64,000 bases of DNA from Streptomyces sp. NBC_00510 (GTDB taxonomy: Bacteria; Actinomycetota; Actinomycetes; Streptomycetales; Streptomycetaceae): contig CP107851.1 in assembly GCA_036013505.1 (NCBI GenBank), positions 6,842,501 to 6,906,500 of the forward strand. The letters run 5' to 3'. Position numbers and translations under genes: made by a program. Positions 46,957 to 57,170 of this stretch are shown in pieces; position 1 is the stretch's first letter; each line of letters opens with the position of its first letter. The notes under the pieces were generated by a model, which did no database searches, was not told where the DNA came from, and saw only the letters and a program-made list of their open reading frames with translations.

Positions 46957-46971
46957 TACCCCCCTGGGGTA
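46957..46971. promoter_or_regulatory. CsoR-like operator upstream of the DUF4396 gene
   Basis: TACCCC-CCT-GGGGTA is a perfect inverted repeat with the ATACCCC...GGGGTAT core typical of CsoR/RcnR-type repressor boxes in Streptomyces. It is 58 bases before the ATG of the His-rich protein and 17 after the end of the endonuclease gene. Confidence 0.6.
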
Positions 46972-46987
46972 TTCCCGTCCGATCCGG

Positions 46988-47893
46988 TCAGACCGGCCGC
47001 AGCGACTTCAGCACGGCCACGTCCGTGGCCATCCCGGTGCCCTTGGGGCCGCCGTTCGGCGTCTCCACGACCAGCGGCACGCCCTCCGTGGCGGGGTGCC
47101 GGAACAGCTCCCCGAAGGCGGCGGCACCGATGTGACCGGCGCCGATGTTCTCGTGGCGGTCCTTGTGGGCGCCGGCGACGTCCTTGGAGTCGTTGGCGTG
47201 GACGAGCTTCAGCCGCCCCTCGCCGACCGTCGCCACCAGCTCGTCCAGGACGGCCTTGACCCCGCCGGCCGCCGCGAGGTCGTGCCCGGCCGCGAACACA
47301 TGACAGGTGTCCAGGCAGACCCCCAGCCGCGGGTGGTGGTCCAGGGCGTCGAAGTACGGGCCCAGGTCCTCCACCAGCGAGCAGAGCGAGAAGCCCTGCC
47401 CCGCGGTCGGCTCCAGCAGCAGCCACGGGTCGTCGTCGTGCGTCAGCTCCTCCAGCAGCGGCAGCATCCGCTCCCGTACCTGCGCCAGCGCGGTGGCCCG
47501 GGAACGGCCGCCGGTCGCCGACCCGGTGTGCACGACCGTGCCCAGGGCGCCGATCGCCCGCCCGCGGCGCAGCGAGTGGCGCAGCGAGTCCACCGAGTGG
47601 TCGACGGTCGCCCCGGTGTGCGAGCCGAAGTTGATCAGGTACGGCGCGTGGACGTACGCGGGGAGTCCCCGCGCGGCGCAGCGCTCGCGGAACTCCTCGT
47701 CCTGGCGCGGACTGCCGGGCGGGGTCGCCCACCCGCGGGGGTTGGCGACGAAGACCTGCACGGTCTCGGCGCCCATCCGCGCGGCCTCCGCCAGCCCGGT
47801 GGTGGCCAGGCCCCCGGCCACGGCGACATGGCCGCCGACGGGGTTGCGGAGCGCGGCGGCGGCGCCGCCATCGGACGTGACTATCGCACCCAC
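46988..47893 (-). CDS. nfo: Deoxyribonuclease IV (endonuclease IV, AP endonuclease)
   Basis: This protein of about 301 residues has the TIM-barrel endonuclease IV pattern: PRGWATP, YVHAPYLINFGSHTGA, LGTVVHTGSA, LLLEPTAGQGFSL, GVCLDTCHVFAAGHDL and HANDSKDVAGAHKDRHENIGAGHIG. The zinc-binding His, Asp and Glu residues of the family are in these blocks. It cleaves abasic sites in DNA repair. The best start is GTG 47893, which overlaps the kinase stop by 13 bases; a start further inside is possible. Confidence 0.85.
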   Translation of the reverse strand: MGAIVTSDGGAAAALRNPVGGHVAVAGGLATTGLAEAARMGAETVQVFVANPRGWATPPGSPRQDEEFRERCAARGLPAYVHAPYLINFGSHTGATVDHSVDSLRHSLRRGRAIGALGTVVHTGSATGGRSRATALAQVRERMLPLLEELTHDDDPWLLLEPTAGQGFSLCSLVEDLGPYFDALDHHPRLGVCLDTCHVFAAGHDLAAAGGVKAVLDELVATVGEGRLKLVHANDSKDVAGAHKDRHENIGAGHIGAAAFGELFRHPATEGVPLVVETPNGGPKGTGMATDVAVLKSLRPV

Positions 47894-49791
47894 AGTGTGA
47901 TCGTGCTGCCCTTCGGTGCCTCGGTGCCGCCGGCGGGCGACTGGTTGTTGACCTGGCCGGTGAAGAAGAACTGGATGACGCGCACGTCGAAGCCCGCGGC
48001 CTCCAGCTTCGCCTTCGCCTCGTCGACGTCCAGGCCCTGCACGTCCGGTACCACGACCATCTCCTGGCCCTTGGAGACCTGCAGCGTGACCGTGTCCCCG
48101 GCCGCCAGCCGCGTGTTCGCGCCGGGCGTCTGCCCGGCGACCGCGCCCTCGTCCGCCTGGTCGGAGTAGACCTGCCGCGGGTCCACCTTGACCCGCAGCC
48201 CGGCGTCCTCCAGTTGCCGGCGGGCGTCCTCCAGCGGCTGCCCGACCACGTCGGGGGCGTCGACGGGCGCGCCCTTGCTCACCACCAGCGACACGGCCGA
48301 GTCCGGCCGGCGGCTCGCGCCCGAGCCGGGGTCGGTGGAGATCACCCGGCCCCGCGGCACCTCGTCGCTGAACTCCCGGGAGACCGTCCCCGGGCTCAGT
48401 CCGGCGGCCTTCAGGCGCCGCTTTGCCTCCGCCAGCCCCTCGCCCACCACGCCCGGGACCTTCACCCGTTCCGGGCCCTTGGACACGGTGATCGTCACCG
48501 TGCCGTTGTCCCGGATGCGCTCGCCGGTGCCCGGGTCGGTGGAGGCCACCTTGCCCTTGGTCATGGTGGGGTCGAACGCCTCGACGACCTCGACCCGCAG
48601 CCCGGCGTCGCGCAGCTGGCGCTCCGCCTGCGCCTGCGGCAGCCCGACGACGGCGGGGGTCCGGGTGAACTGGCCGTCGTTGATGTACCAGATGCCCGCG
48701 CCGACGCCGAGGACCAGCAGCAGGGTCGTCACGACGGCGATGGCCCCGGGACGCCGCCGGGGCCGGGTCGCCGTCCGGGACCCCGCCCGAGTCGCCGCCC
48801 GGGGCTGCTGCCGGGTCGGCTCGGGCGAGAACTCCAGGCGCGCGGTGCGGTGCACCACCGTCGTCGGTTCCTCGGCGCCGGCCGGTGCCGCGGGGGCGTG
48901 CACGGGGGTCCGCGCGCCCGGCGGCACCAGGTCCAGCTGCTCGGGCGTCATGCCCTGGCGCACCGCGTGCAGCCGCCGCAGCAGCTCCGCGGCGTCGGCC
49001 GGACGCCGGGCGGCGGCACGCGCGGTCGCCTCGGCCACCAGCGCGTCCAGCTGCGGGGGCAGCCCGGGGGAGGCGGCGGACGGGGCGGGCACGTCCTCGT
49101 TCACCAGTTGGTAGACCACCTGCACGGGCGTCCCGCCGGTGTGCGGCTTGAGGCCGGTGAGCATCTCGTAGAGCAGCACCCCGCACGCGTACACATCGGT
49201 GCGCTCGTCGGTCGTGGGGCTCTCGACCTGCTCCGGCGCCATGTACGAGACCGTGCCGAGGACACCGCCGGCGGAGGTGTTGGTGTGCGTGCCCGCGATC
49301 CTGACCAGGCCGAAGTCCGCCACCTTGACGCGGCCGTCGTCACCTATGAGGACGTTCTCCGGCTTCATGTCGCGGTGCACCAGCCCCGCGCGGTGCGCCG
49401 CGCCGAGCGCGGCCAGCACGGGCTCCAGGATGTCCAGCGCGGCGCGGGGCGGCAGGGCGCCGCGGTCGCGCAGCACGTCGCGGAGGGTGCAGCCCGCGAT
49501 GTACTCCATGGCCAGGTAGACGTAGGTGCCGTCGGCGCCCTGGTCGTAGACCTGCACCACATTGGGGTGGTCGAGGCGCGCCACCGTCTTCGCCTCGCGG
49601 ATGAAGCGCTCCACGAAGCCGGGCTCGGCGGAGAGGGCGGGGTGCATGACCTTCAGGGCCAGCACCCGGTCCAGGCGGGTGTCCAGCGCCCGGTACACCG
49701 TCGCCATGCCGCCGACCGCGATCCGGGACTCCACCCGGTAGCGGCCGTCGAGCGTCTGCCCGACGAGCGGGTCCTGAAGCGTCGTATCCAC
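47881..49791 (-). CDS. Ser/Thr protein kinase with four PASTA domains
   Basis: This 636-residue membrane kinase has a Hanks-type domain at residues 10-275: Gly-rich loop RIAVGGMATVYRA, VAIK-type lysine ALKVM, HRDMKPEN, DFGLVRIAG and APEQVE. A basic Pro-rich linker and one membrane helix (about 355-375, IAVVTTLLLVLGVGAGIWYI) lead to four extracellular PASTA repeats that bind peptidoglycan. It is PknB-like. GTG 49791 fits the family start; TAAACT lies eight bases upstream. It should link wall status to phosphorylation of cell-division or metabolic proteins. Confidence 0.93.
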   Translation of the reverse strand: MDTTLQDPLVGQTLDGRYRVESRIAVGGMATVYRALDTRLDRVLALKVMHPALSAEPGFVERFIREAKTVARLDHPNVVQVYDQGADGTYVYLAMEYIAGCTLRDVLRDRGALPPRAALDILEPVLAALGAAHRAGLVHRDMKPENVLIGDDGRVKVADFGLVRIAGTHTNTSAGGVLGTVSYMAPEQVESPTTDERTDVYACGVLLYEMLTGLKPHTGGTPVQVVYQLVNEDVPAPSAASPGLPPQLDALVAEATARAAARRPADAAELLRRLHAVRQGMTPEQLDLVPPGARTPVHAPAAPAGAEEPTTVVHRTARLEFSPEPTRQQPRAATRAGSRTATRPRRRPGAIAVVTTLLLVLGVGAGIWYINDGQFTRTPAVVGLPQAQAERQLRDAGLRVEVVEAFDPTMTKGKVASTDPGTGERIRDNGTVTITVSKGPERVKVPGVVGEGLAEAKRRLKAAGLSPGTVSREFSDEVPRGRVISTDPGSGASRRPDSAVSLVVSKGAPVDAPDVVGQPLEDARRQLEDAGLRVKVDPRQVYSDQADEGAVAGQTPGANTRLAAGDTVTLQVSKGQEMVVVPDVQGLDVDEAKAKLEAAGFDVRVIQFFFTGQVNNQSPAGGTEAPKGSTITLWVR

Positions 49792-49967
49792 GAAGGTGCA
49801 GTTTACGGTGCCGACATGACCCTTCTGGGCTAACGCGCCCAAGTTGTACCTCACCCGTGCGGTACCGCGACCGCCCCGTGACCCGCGCTGCCACGCGCCA
49901 CGGGGCGGGCGCGGCCCCGGTCCGGCGCGGACCCCCGCAGGTCGCGGCCGGGTGCCCGGGCCACGGG

Positions 49968-52140
<2,173 letters not shown>

Positions 52141-52152
52141 GATGTTCCCGCT

Positions 52153-52244
52153 CCTCCCTTCGCCGGCATGACCCGGATCAGGTTCGTACGGTCGGCGGCC
52201 GCTCCAGCCGCCCTCTCAGCCCGGTGCGCCGGGCTCCCGCGAGT
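52153..52244 (-). ncRNA. TPP riboswitch (THI box)
   Basis: On the minus strand the leader reads GGGAGCCCGGCG, then CTGAGAGGG, ACCGTACGAACCTGATC and CGGGTCATGCCGGCGAAGGGAGG, the canonical TPP aptamer. The Shine-Dalgarno sequence of thiO is the GGGAGGAG at its 3' end, so binding of TPP should block translation of thiOSG. Boundaries are approximate. Confidence 0.95.
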
Positions 52245-52332
52245 GCTCCTGAACCACCTTAGTACGCGCCATCCGCGGCGAGTAGGGCACCGGTACCGGC
52301 GGGCGGCGCCCCCGCGGCGTTACGGTGATCGC

Positions 52333-53538
52333 GTGACCAGCAGCAGCGAGCAGCGCGTCGTCGTCGTCGGGGCCGGGATGGCCGGAGTGCAGACCGCCGT
52401 GTCCCTGCGTGAGCAGGGCTGGGGCGGGACGATCACGCTGATCGGCGCGGAGCCGCACGCACCCTACGACCGGCCGCCGCTGTCCAAGGGCGTGCTCTTC
52501 GGCGCCGAGGAGGGCCCGGCGCTGGACGTCGACTTCGCCGGGATCGACGTCGAACTGCTGCTCGGGCGGCACGCGAGCGCCCTGCGCCCCGGGGAGCGGC
52601 AGGTCCACACCGACGCCGGCCCGGTCGGCTACGACAAGCTCGTGCTGGCCAGCGGCGCCGAGCCGGTCATGCTGCCGGGCAGCGAGGGCACGCCGGGCGT
52701 GCACGTGCTGCGCACCCTGGACGACGCCACCGCGCTGCGCCCGGTGCTGGAGAACCGGCACCGGGTCGTGGTGGTCGGCGCGGGCTGGATCGGCGCCGAG
52801 TTCGCCACCGCGGCACGTCACGCCGGGTGCGAGGTGACCGTCGTCGAGGCCGCCGACCACCCGCTCGCCGGGGTGCTGCCCGAGCACATCGCCGAACGGA
52901 TGCGCGGCTGGTACGCGGAGGAGGGCGTGGAGCTGCGCACCGGCGCGGTCGTCTCCTCCGTCGAGCCGGGCGCGGTGCGCCTGGCCGACGGCAGCGTGCT
53001 CGCCGCCGAGGCGGTCGTCATCGGGATCGGCGCCCGGCCCGCCACCGGGTGGCTGGCCGGCTCCGGCGTCGAGCTGGGGCCGGACCGCTCGGTCCTCGCC
53101 GACGACCGGCTGCGCACCTCGGTGCCGGACGTGTACGCCGTGGGGGACTGCGCCTCCTTCCCGTCGGCGCGGTACGGGGAGCGGCTGCTGATCCACCACT
53201 GGGACAACGCGGTGCAGGGGCCGCGCACGGCCGCCGCGAACATCCTGGGCGGCGACGAGCCCTACGACCCCGTCCCCTACTTCTGGTCCGAGCAGTTCGG
53301 GCGTTTCGTGCAGTACGCCGGGTACCACGTGGACTCCGACCGCATGCTGCTGCGCGGGGACCCGGACGGGCCCGCCTGGTCGGTGCTGTGGCTGCGCGAC
53401 GGCCAGCTGGTCGCGCTGTTCGCCGTCGGCCGGCCCCGCGACCTGGCGCAGGCCCGCAAGCTCATCGCCCGCGGCGTCCACCTCGACGACGCCCTGGCCG
53501 CCGACCCCGCGGTGCAGCTCCGGGCGGCGGTCGTCTGA
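52333..53538 (+). CDS. FAD-dependent ferredoxin/putidaredoxin reductase-like oxidoreductase
   Basis: This 401-residue flavoprotein has an FAD Rossmann motif (VVVVGAGMAGVQTA), the PYDRPPLSKGVL segment, an NAD(P) motif (VVVVGAGWIGAEFA), the FAD motif TSVPDVYAVGDCAS and a reductase C-terminal domain. It resembles ferredoxin reductases that serve P450s and dioxygenases. A TACGGT hexamer ends six bases before the GTG. It diverges from the thiamine operon and lies before an Rv2175c-like gene. The redox partner is not in the window. Confidence 0.9.
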   Translation: MTSSSEQRVVVVGAGMAGVQTAVSLREQGWGGTITLIGAEPHAPYDRPPLSKGVLFGAEEGPALDVDFAGIDVELLLGRHASALRPGERQVHTDAGPVGYDKLVLASGAEPVMLPGSEGTPGVHVLRTLDDATALRPVLENRHRVVVVGAGWIGAEFATAARHAGCEVTVVEAADHPLAGVLPEHIAERMRGWYAEEGVELRTGAVVSSVEPGAVRLADGSVLAAEAVVIGIGARPATGWLAGSGVELGPDRSVLADDRLRTSVPDVYAVGDCASFPSARYGERLLIHHWDNAVQGPRTAAANILGGDEPYDPVPYFWSEQFGRFVQYAGYHVDSDRMLLRGDPDGPAWSVLWLRDGQLVALFAVGRPRDLAQARKLIARGVHLDDALAADPAVQLRAAVV

Positions 53539-53638
53539 CACCCGTGGTGGTGTCGGAGGCGTAGCGGACCCGTCAGGACGGAGCAACGGGTGGCCTGAGC
53601 GGTTCCATGGTGTCGGTCCGGGATGGCACGCTTGTCCT

Positions 53639-54004
53639 GTGACCGAGATCGACGCAAAGATTGACTCCCTCGTCCCCTCCTGGCTGTACGTCCCCGATGT
53701 CGCCGAGCGCCTCGGCGTGGAGGTGACCCGGGTCCGCCAGCTCATCAAGGAGGGCCAGCTCATCGCCGTGCGCCGCGGTGAGAACCGGGTGCTGATGATC
53801 CCCGCCGACTTCATCGGCGAGGAGAAGATCGTGAAGGGCCTCGCGGGTACCCTCACCCTGCTCAAGGACGACGGGTTCAGCGACGAAGAGACCCTGGAGT
53901 GGCTGTTCACCCCGGATGAGAGCCTGCCCGGCACCCCCGTCCAGGCCCTGCGCGACAACCGCGGCACCGAGGTGAAGCGCCGCGCCCAGGCACTCGCCGT
54001 CTGA
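53639..54004 (+). CDS. Rv2175c-family winged-helix DNA-binding protein
   Basis: This 121-residue protein matches the Rv2175c family, a DNA-binding protein that in mycobacteria is phosphorylated by PknL. It has a helix-turn-helix near residues 20-45 ([26 protein letters not shown]) and a C-terminal domain with [23 protein letters not shown] start is used. It lies between the FAD reductase and thiE; the PASTA kinase is 4 kb away and is a conceivable modifier. Confidence 0.85.
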   Translation: MTEIDAKIDSLVPSWLYVPDVAERLGVEVTRVRQLIKEGQLIAVRRGENRVLMIPADFIGEEKIVKGLAGTLTLLKDDGFSDEETLEWLFTPDESLPGTPVQALRDNRGTEVKRRAQALAV

Positions 54005-54050
54005 CCGAACGACCCGCCACCACCGCAGCCACCCGAGGGGACCCGCCCGT

Positions 54051-54737
54051 ATGAGCACGCGTACGAGCACGAGCACCAGCACGGGCATCCGCGCCCAGCT
54101 CGCCGACGCCCGGCTCTACCTGTGCACCGACGCGCGCAAGCGCCACGGCGGCCTGGAGGAGTTCGCGGCGTTCGCGGACGCCGTGCTCGCCTCCGGGGTC
54201 GACGTCATCCAGTTGCGCGACAAGGGCCTGGAGGCCCGCGAGGAGCTGGAGTACCTCGCGGTCCTCTCGGAGGAGTGCGGACGGCACGGCAGGCTGCTCG
54301 CGGTGAACGACCGCGCCGACGTGGCGCACGCCGCCGGGGCGGACGTCCTGCATCTGGGCCAGGGCGACCTGCCCGTGCCGGCCGCCCGCGCGCTTCTCGG
54401 CGACGAGGTGATCATCGGGCGGTCCTGCCACTCCGAGGCCGAGGCGGCCGCGGCCGCCGTGGAGCCCGGTGCGGACTACTTCTGCACCGGGCCGGTGTGG
54501 CCCACCCCGACCAAGCCCGGCCGGCCCGCGCCGGGCCTCGGCCTGGTCCGGTACGCGGCGGACCTGGGCACGGACCGGCCGTGGTTCGCGATCGGCGGGA
54601 TCGACCTTTCCAACGTGGAGCAGGTGCTCGACGCCGGGGCCCGACGGATCGTGGTCGTACGGGCCGTCACCGAGGCGGCCGACCCGGGTGCCGCGGCGGC
54701 CGAGCTGGCCAAGCGGGTGCGCTCCTACGAGGACTGA
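54051..54737 (+). CDS. thiE: Thiamine phosphate synthase
   Basis: This 228-residue TIM-barrel enzyme joins hydroxymethylpyrimidine pyrophosphate and thiazole phosphate to thiamine phosphate. The blocks [45 protein letters not shown] and [14 protein letters not shown] are diagnostic. The first 14 residues are Ser/Thr-rich. It lies 46 bases after the Rv2175c-like gene, close to the thiOSG operon but on the opposite strand, and I saw no TPP aptamer in front of it. Confidence 0.95.
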   Translation: MSTRTSTSTSTGIRAQLADARLYLCTDARKRHGGLEEFAAFADAVLASGVDVIQLRDKGLEAREELEYLAVLSEECGRHGRLLAVNDRADVAHAAGADVLHLGQGDLPVPAARALLGDEVIIGRSCHSEAEAAAAAVEPGADYFCTGPVWPTPTKPGRPAPGLGLVRYAADLGTDRPWFAIGGIDLSNVEQVLDAGARRIVVVRAVTEAADPGAAAAELAKRVRSYED

Positions 54738-54820
54738 GCGAGGGCCGGGCGAGGGCGGAGCGGTGGCCCGCAGGGGGGCGGGCGCCGCCGTACGCGGCCG
54801 TCTCGCGCCGCGAGTGCGGG

Positions 54821-54883
54821 ATGTCCAAGGAGTGGACATTTGGGCGTCGTCTGTTGGGACGGCCCAGTAGTCGCCGATAGCCT
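54821..54883 (+). promoter_or_regulatory. metF promoter with upstream palindrome
   Basis: TTGGGA (54854-54859) and TAGCCT (54878-54883) are 18 bases apart, and the -10 ends seven bases before the metF ATG, so the mRNA may be leaderless. ATGTCCA-AGGAG-TGGACAT (54821-54839) is a perfect 7-bp repeat 14 bases upstream of the -35, a possible activator or repressor site. Confidence 0.5.
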
Positions 54884-54890
54884 GAGGCGC

Positions 54891-55808
54891 ATGGCCCTCG
54901 GAACCGCCTCCACCAGGACCGATCACGCGGTCACCATCCGTGAGCTGCTGGCCTCCGGCGAGCGCTCGTACTCCTTCGAGTTCATGGCGCCGAGGACCGA
55001 GAAGGGCGAGCGGACCCTGTGGAACGCGATCCGCCGCATCGAGGCGGTGGGCCCCACCTTCGTCTCCGTCACCTACGGCGCGGGCGGCAAGTCCCGCGAA
55101 GGCACGGTCCGGGCGACCGAGCGGATCGCCTCCGACACCACCCTGACCCCGGTGGCGCACCTGACCGCGGTCGACCACTCCGTCGCCGAGCTGCGCAACA
55201 TCATCGGCCAGTACGCGGACGCGGGCATCCGCAACATGCTCGCGCTGCGCGGCGACCCGCCCGGCGACCCCATGGGGGAGTGGCTGCGGCACCCGGAGGG
55301 CGTCGACCACGCCTACGAACTGGTCCGGCTCATCAAGGAGTCGGGCGACTTCTGCGTGGGTGTCGCCGCCTTCACCGAGATGCACCCCCGTTCGACCGAC
55401 TGGGAAAGTGATACGCGTCACTTCGTCGAGAAGTGCCGGGCCGGCGCGGACTACGCCATCACCCAGATGTTCTTCAACGCCGAGGACTACCTGCGCCTGC
55501 GTGACCGCGTCGGGAAGGTGGGCTGCGAGACCCCGATCATCCCCGAGATCATGCCGGTCACGAACGTGAAGCAGATCGAGCGCTTCGCCCAGCTCGGCAA
55601 CGCGCCTTTCCCGCAGGAGCTCGCGGACCGTATCCTCGCGGTCAAGGACGATCCGGCCGCGGTGCGGGCGATCGGGGTCGAGTACGCGACCGAGATGTGC
55701 CGGCGGCTGATGGCCGAGGACATCCCGGGGCTGCACTTCATTACCCTTAATCACTCCACGGCGTCGTTGGAAATCTACGAGAATCTGGGACTGCACCAGA
55801 GGTCGTGA
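54891..55808 (+). CDS. metF: 5,10-methylenetetrahydrofolate reductase
   Basis: This 305-residue flavoenzyme makes 5-methyltetrahydrofolate for methionine synthesis. The motifs [38 protein letters not shown] and [11 protein letters not shown] are present, covering the catalytic Glu and folate and FAD sites. The ATG follows TAGCCT by seven bases. It connects one-carbon metabolism with the SAM-responsive gene at 9.6 kb. Confidence 0.95.
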   Translation: MALGTASTRTDHAVTIRELLASGERSYSFEFMAPRTEKGERTLWNAIRRIEAVGPTFVSVTYGAGGKSREGTVRATERIASDTTLTPVAHLTAVDHSVAELRNIIGQYADAGIRNMLALRGDPPGDPMGEWLRHPEGVDHAYELVRLIKESGDFCVGVAAFTEMHPRSTDWESDTRHFVEKCRAGADYAITQMFFNAEDYLRLRDRVGKVGCETPIIPEIMPVTNVKQIERFAQLGNAPFPQELADRILAVKDDPAAVRAIGVEYATEMCRRLMAEDIPGLHFITLNHSTASLEIYENLGLHQRS

Positions 55809-55864
55809 GGGCGGACCCGCCGCCCCAGTGGGCCGACGACGGTGAACGGTGAGGAAGTGCGCTC

Positions 55865-56830
55865 ATGGCCTACACAGTGCTCTACATCGCCTTCGGGGTG
55901 GTCGCGCTGTGGCTGCTCGGTGAAGTGCTCCTGCAGTACAAGGCACGGCTGAGGTGGCGGCTGCTTGCCTTCGCGGGGTTCCTTGGTGTCGTCCTGGGCG
56001 TCTACCTGCCCTCGGTCCTCGTCATCGTGGTCGGTGCCGTCGCCTTCGGCGCGGGCCAGACCTTCGTCACGCTCTCCTACCGCCGCGGCTTCGTCGAGGG
56101 ATGGGCGCTGCGGTCCCCCAAGGAGGGCGCCGAGGACGAGGACGACGAGGAGGCGCCGCCGCTGCCACGCCGTGCCGCCGGCCGCCGCGGCCGGGGCGCG
56201 CAGCGTGACGAGCTGCCGGACGACGGCCTGACGACGCCGTACGAGGAGCCCGCGGGCGACACTCCGGCCGGTGCGGGCGTCGGGCAGTCCTACGACAGCT
56301 ACGCCGCCGCCGCCGGCCCGGCCGCGGCGGCACCCGCCGGGATGGACTCCACACAGGTCTACCAGCCCATGCCCCTGCACGAGGACAGCGGCGAGTACCC
56401 GATGTACAACGGGCAGCCGAACTACGCCCAGGACCCGTACGCGGGCGCCGGTTACCAGGACTACGCCGCCACCACCGGCTACGGCGACTGGAACGGCGGC
56501 CAGCAGCAACAGCAGCCCGCCGCCGCCTCGTACGACGCGTACGGACAGCAGCAGCAGACCGGCGGCTGGGAGCAGCAGCAGACGGCGGCCTACGGCACCT
56601 ACGCGGGCGGCTACCAGGACCCGTACCAGGGGCAGGGCCAGGGTCAGGGTCAGGGCACCCAGCAGCAGTACGGCTACGACACCCCGGCGGGCGGCGTGTG
56701 GGTGCCGCAGCAGGGCGGGGAGCAGCAGCCCTACGTCCCACAGCAGCAGAACACCTACGACCAGCAGGGCCAGCAGCAGGGGCAACAGCAGGGCCAGTAC
56801 GACCCGTACGACCCCTACCGCTACAACTAG
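55865..56830 (+). CDS. Membrane protein with Gln/Tyr/Gly-rich low-complexity tail
   Basis: This 321-residue protein has two or three N-terminal hydrophobic helices (residues 3-70), an acidic stretch (EDEDDEEA), then about 200 residues rich in Gln, Tyr, Gly, Pro and Ala. Repeats such as QGQGQGQGQG, QQQQQ and DPYDPYRYN resemble prion-like or phase-separating domains. It lies 56 bases after metF. I recall it as conserved in Streptomyces without a function. A scaffolding or polarity role is a guess. Confidence 0.75.
   Translation: MAYTVLYIAFGVVALWLLGEVLLQYKARLRWRLLAFAGFLGVVLGVYLPSVLVIVVGAVAFGAGQTFVTLSYRRGFVEGWALRSPKEGAEDEDDEEAPPLPRRAAGRRGRGAQRDELPDDGLTTPYEEPAGDTPAGAGVGQSYDSYAAAAGPAAAAPAGMDSTQVYQPMPLHEDSGEYPMYNGQPNYAQDPYAGAGYQDYAATTGYGDWNGGQQQQQPAAASYDAYGQQQQTGGWEQQQTAAYGTYAGGYQDPYQGQGQGQGQGTQQQYGYDTPAGGVWVPQQGGEQQPYVPQQQNTYDQQGQQQGQQQGQYDPYDPYRYN
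56629..56655 (+). repeat. Tandem GGG runs, potential G-quadruplex, inside the Gln-rich gene
   Basis: Five runs of three or four G separated by two or three bases (GGGGCAGGGCCAGGG, then two TCAGGG units) lie on the coding strand and encode the alternating Gly-Gln repeat. The spacing meets the usual quadruplex rule. Confidence 0.6.
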
Positions 56831-56851
56831 CGCCCGCGGGCCGCGGACCCG

Positions 56852-57170
56852 TCAGCCGAAGCCGACCCGCTCCAGCCGGAAGTCCAGCGGCCCGGCGTCG
56901 CCGAGGACCTGCACGTCCACCGGCGGCGACGGGCCGCCGCCGGTGGACGAGGAGCAGAAGTCCGAGCAGCGGGCCGCGCATCGCGAGGGCAGCCTTCTCG
57001 CCCCGAGGTGCCGCAGCAACTGGCCGGCGTTCCAGCGGGGACTTCAGGGCACCGGGGAGGTAAGGTCCGCGCCCTCCGGCACGGAGCCCGGCAACTCGGT
57101 CTGCGCGACGATCTCGCAGCACAGGCGGCAGGGGGCGCCACCGGTGTCCGGGCGCCGGACGCGTGCCTCA
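56852..57170 (-). pseudogene. Possible decayed reading frame with one internal stop
   Basis: Directly after the phytoene-desaturase-like gene, one minus-strand frame keeps strong third-position GC for 318 bases, apart from an internal TGA at 57044-57046. The first part reads RRPDTGGAPCRLCCEIVAQ, and the last part reads PPVDVQVLGDAGPLDFRLER. No start codon is evident before the internal stop. A frame of this quality broken by one stop suggests a recent pseudogene or a sequencing error. The 337 bases hold nothing else recognised. Confidence 0.3.
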
